Shown here piece by piece: positions 60,901 through 64,000 of a stretch of DNA of 64,000 nt. The notes under the pieces are model-generated. The model was not told where the DNA came from and made no database searches. It worked only from the letters and a program-made list of their open reading frames with translations. Origin of the DNA: Apostichopus japonicus (taxonomy: Eukaryota; Echinodermata; Holothuroidea; Aspidochirotida; Stichopodidae); the NCBI RefSeq assembly GCF_037975245.1, contig NC_092582.1:21664577-21728576 (forward strand). The letters are read 5' to 3'. The stretch's first letter is position 1, and each line of letters opens with the position of its first letter. The translations under genes and the position numbers were made by a program.

Positions 60901-63486
60901 ACCTGTTGGTACATACCAAACATAAGAGAGATGCTTAATTATGTTACCATAGTAATTATAAAGCTAAAAAATCTTAATTCTAAGATGAATGGAAAGGCAA
61001 ACATCAGAGAGATGCTTAAATGTTACCATAGTAACTATAAAACTAAAAAATCTTAATTCTAAAGTTAATGGAAAGGCAAACATTAGTCTGAAAACATTTA
61101 CATGACATTTTCACGAGTCAGAATACATGATATGCCTACAAATATTTGAGTGTCGGTACTCAAATAGTTCTTCTATCAAATGACATCACACAAACTGGGT
61201 TACCAATATTTGCTTGCAGCTACAGTTTCCCCTGTAACTTTCCTTCCTATACAAACAGCAATGAATTTTATTTCACAGCAGCTTCCAGTCAGTGGTTTTT
61301 GCCAAACAAGCAATACATTATTAAGTCTCTTTGCTATCTCTAGATATATATGCCATTACAAACTGTTTCCATAAATGGGAGGTTAACATGCTTAATGACA
61401 TTTGCTGTCAGGGTTGATACCAACTGACTTGGTTAACATACCAATCTTAAAAGGATAGGTTTATTACTTGTCAAACTTATGGACTCTTCAAGTGAGAGTT
61501 ATTTCACACTGAATAATTTGGTGATTAATTTTTCAAGATAGAGGCTAGCTTTTTCATTACTTTGAAAGTTCAGCGATGAAGTTTCTATATTAATAATGTG
61601 CTTCCTTGTACTGTACACAGCAAACTATGAGCTGGTTAAGTGACTGAGCACTCATTACCTAACTCCCCTGTTGGTAGGAATCCCTGTGATTGCTAAATTC
61701 ATAACATTTTGAATTCTGTTACATTTGGAATGACTGAATAAAAGTCAAACCTATCCTGAGGACTAATTCTGTTACAAACTCTTTAAAATAACAGTGTTCC
61801 AATTTTCTGTCCCTTCATCCATTGCGTGGTTTGACCCCAACGGGGCATTTACCATACAGGAAGAGGTATGATTGATAAATATCGCCCACTAACATTCAAG
61901 CATATAAATAGTAACATCTAGTGATGCAATATATATGTAGCATGACTTGAATATATATGTATATATATATATATATAAACCAAAACAGCAAGTTTGTGGA
62001 GTCTGGGTAAAGGAGAGATCTGTCTAAAACAGAAGAACACAACCAACATGTGCACTTGAAATTTATTCATTTATGACAGAGAAAACTTTCTTCTCAAAAA
62101 TATTTAAACTGAAATAAACTCTAAAAAGTTTAATATTTCAATTTCAATTTTGGAATGCACAGCAGCATTTTGAAATGTTTACATCATCATGTAGAAGCGT
62201 GACATATAGTCGTCACTATTCGAAGATAACTTCCACATTTTCTTGTCTAGTAAAACTCAAAAACAACAGAGATAAGAAAGAGGCCTCAGTATTCCTTTAA
62301 AAAATGGAGCTTGTCACATAGAATGGTGTGTGTGACAAAAGCAAAGAAGCTGACTGACACATTACCTTCACCATGAAGCAACAGTTGTAAGTACTGAGAT
62401 GGGTAGATGCAGAATGGTGGCAGTAGACTGCAATACTGTCAAGTAACTAGCTTGTACCAGGGAGTTGTTCCATAACAACTCCCTGCTTGTAACTACACAG
62501 GTATTGCATGGTTTGTTTAAAGTTTAAAAAGGTCTGGTGAATTTTGAATGACTACAATACTTTGTTTTTTCCAAAGACTTTAACTATACATACTGAGGAA
62601 CATTATTTGTAGATTTTCACAACTCAAATTGCACAATGGAAAGATATTTTTTCTCAGTGTTAGTTTCTCTTTCTTCTCTTACCAACAGAGCAAATTCATT
62701 TCTTCTTCTTCTTCCTCAGATGATGTAATTAGTGACCACTTAATAGCCTACTCATTCTAAGCCAAGAGTTCCAAGCCAATTAATGCTAAGTGGTGTTATT
62801 TAGTTGTCTAATAAACAAAGTATGCATTGATCCCATACAAGGGCGTAGGAACCGGGGGGCTGGGGGGCGCCAGCCCCCCAGTGAAAAATATGGGGGGCGG
62901 AAGTATCATTCCGCCCCCCCTGCTTCGAAAGTCAGAAAATCCCTTTTTCATTTCCAAATGAGAACAAAAATCTCATTTGGAGCACCAAATTGCATCTAAG
63001 GCCAGGTGAAAAATGCAAAATTATTTACAAAATGGAGTGGGTGTTGAAGTGTGCTATATTGCACCAAATTGCATCTGAGGCCACCTGGAAATGCAAAAAA
63101 AAAAGACCCCCCTACCCTAAGACCCCTCCCCCAGGCCGGCCATCAGTCTTCAGCCCTCCCACTCAAAAGTACCTTCCTACGCCACTGATCCCATAGCATC
63201 AAACTAATTAAGTAATATTATGTTTACAATCATATTAATGTATCTATACATATTCGTAAACTCTACATGGAAGCCTGCGTTCCTACAGACAAACTGTCAG
63301 ACTTCATTAGTCTCCATGACTCATAGCAGTGTCAGTCTACAGGTAAAAGCAAGTTCTAGGATAATTAATGGAAACTCACATGTGCTTGATTTACTTCTGT
63401 CTGGCCCATGTGGTGTCCATGGTAATGCAGTGGTGACCCCGGTCCCGATCCATAGCCGGGATTCATCTCATGATTTGACATGACAA
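56765..63486 (-). CDS. NOS1AP: NOS1AP (CAPON) homolog, last three coding exons
   Basis: Exons 63380-63486, 60705-60902 and 56765-57901 join in phase to give 479 residues and a stop. The first contains [19 protein letters not shown]. The second has [20 protein letters not shown] and [17 protein letters not shown]. The third starts [21 protein letters not shown]. The last two blocks are the coiled coil that follows the PTB domain in NOS1AP adaptors, and the exon joint falls within the LEAQ/ARV motif. NOS1AP links nNOS, Dexras and Scribble-type scaffolds in vertebrates. The PTB exons lie beyond the right edge. The remaining tail is acidic, low-complexity and poorly conserved, ending in Leu-Val-Gly-Thr. 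Confidence 0.9.
57918..57956. repeat. 12-bp tandem repeat, three copies
   Basis: The unit AAGAACACATAT abuts the branch-point region of the last-exon acceptor (about 17-55 bp upstream on the minus strand). Confidence 0.9.
58641..58736. repeat. 16-bp minisatellite, six copies
   Basis: The unit is CCTAGGTTACACACTA. Units 2 and 5 carry the variant ending CATTA, giving the pattern C-T-C-C-T-C, which suggests duplication of a three-unit block or parallel conversion. Confidence 0.95.
59310..59435. repeat. 71-bp tandem duplication
   Basis: AGTCCAGTC at 59311 and 59382 begins two copies, each continuing to ACTTAAAAGCAACATTTTGG. Confidence 0.88.
60705..60902 (-). CDS. NOS1AP: NOS1AP-like exon: first half of coiled coil
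   Basis: Sixty-six codons lie between CCAACAG and GTAAAA, phase 0 at both ends. A Pro/Ala-rich start is followed by the Gln-rich coiled coil ending LEAQ. Confidence 0.95.
60922..61085. repeat. 81-bp tandem duplication next to a splice acceptor
   Basis: GAGAGATGCTT starts at 60926 and 61007. Both copies continue to GGAAAGGCAAACAT with a few changes. The repeat begins 20 bp upstream of the exon 60705-60902 acceptor. Confidence 0.9.
62458..62485. repeat. Perfect hairpin, 12-bp arms
   Basis: CAGGGAGTTGTT, four spacer bases, then the exact reverse complement. Confidence 0.9.
62838..63185. mobile_element. MITE with 10-bp target duplication (348 bp)
   Basis: The direct repeat TGATCCCATA flanks both sides (62828-62837 and 63186-63195). 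Ends are CAAGGGCGTAGGAA and TTCCTACGCCAC, inverted over GGCGTAGGAA. Inside is a G/C-rich palindromic block near the left end and two direct copies of CACCAAATTGCATCT followed by GGCCA. The 9-10 bp duplication would suit Mutator-like or related superfamilies; the assignment is open. Confidence 0.8.
63380..63486 (-). CDS. NOS1AP: NOS1AP-like exon upstream of the coiled coil
   Basis: The exon lies between TTTGCAG and GTGAGT. It encodes [20 protein letters not shown] and [15 protein letters not shown], a flexible Gly/Pro/His-rich linker. Its phase fits the next exon exactly. Confidence 0.85.
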
Positions 63487-64000
63487 CTGCAAAGAGGTCA
63501 AAGGTCAATGTAATGCAATCCTATTATGCAACTCTCGACTCTTATGATCATTTTGGCGAAGGCGAACCAATCACCATCATTGGAATATGTGATAAATCTT
63601 GTTATGAAAATTTTCCTCCAGTTTGAGGGGTATCATGTTTGTATGGTTGCTTTCACACACAAGACTGAAAACTTCAACAAGCCTTAAATATGACATCTAT
63701 GAGGAAGTTGATTTCTGTAATGGAGATGGTTTTGTATTAGCTGAATCTAAAGTATTGATGATCTGATCTTGATTTAACACTGGCATTAGTTTCAGTGTCA
63801 ACATCGCCTGGAGTCACCTAGACAACCTATCAAACAGAACAGAGGGGAGAGTAAGTTTCGACTCCTTAGGACACTATGACGTCATAGCTCTACCAAATGG
63901 CAGCACCCTGACATTACTTTCATACCCCAATATCTCCCAAACTGAGCTATATTCTCCATAGTAATGTGGGGGAGTTGTGCATGACAAGACCTATATCATA
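63487..64000. other. Right-edge intron, nothing recognised
   Basis: This belongs to the next upstream intron of the NOS1AP homolog. No exon or repeat was supported. Confidence 0.5.

Larger units (their letters stand above)
60903..63379. other. Intron of the NOS1AP homolog with a MITE
   Basis: It holds an 81-bp duplication (60922-61085), a hairpin (62458-62485), a 348-bp transposon-like element (62838-63185) and a TA run near 61950. Otherwise I see nothing. Confidence 0.6.

Overview
The window is nuclear DNA of an animal. It is AT-rich and intron-rich, and carries three protein-coding genes with spliced exons, metazoan-type transposons and many minisatellites. The protein families, the exon-intron style, a DIRS retrotransposon and CR1/L2-type LINE tails suit an invertebrate deuterostome, most likely an echinoderm. 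That placement is inference; the species cannot be read from the sequence.

Layout. (1) 1-21,759, plus strand: the 3' two thirds of a calcium-regulated mitochondrial ATP-Mg/phosphate carrier (SCaMC family, closest to SLC25A25). Seven consecutive exons with matching phases run to the stop; the first EF-hand exons lie upstream of the window. One intron holds a 7.4-kb DIRS-type tyrosine-recombinase retrotransposon (10,083-17,486) with inverted terminal repeats and a diagnostic internal complementary region. It is damaged by a shared frameshift and an 862-bp tandem duplication in its gag-like ORF. (2) 21,760-28,032: intergenic or UTR sequence with a 56-bp minisatellite, TA runs and tRNA-derived SINE tails. 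(3) 28,033-48,151, minus strand: a complete 21-exon gene. The spliced exons give one uninterrupted 629-residue reading frame, a NEK-like kinase domain followed by armadillo-like helices, the ortholog of STKLD1 (SgK071). Its introns contain a 2.3-kb hAT element inserted into a TTAA-flanked MITE, an intact second copy of that MITE, a 180-bp GAT array and several minisatellites. (4) 48,152-56,764: intergenic, with a 611-bp hAT-like non-autonomous element, a hairpin and a TA array. (5) 56,765 to the right edge, minus strand: the last three coding exons of a NOS1AP (CAPON) homolog, with the conserved coiled coil; the PTB-domain exons lie beyond the window.

The three genes do not form a pathway. 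Their proximity may reflect old linkage, because the human relatives map to 9q34 and 1q23, members of one known paralogon. No new multi-gene system was found. The most informative signals are the DIRS architecture, the datable nested insertion hAT > TTAA MITE with an intact paralogous empty site, the exon-derived tandem repeat in the carrier gene, and the intact catalytic residues in a kinase whose human ortholog is regarded as inactive.
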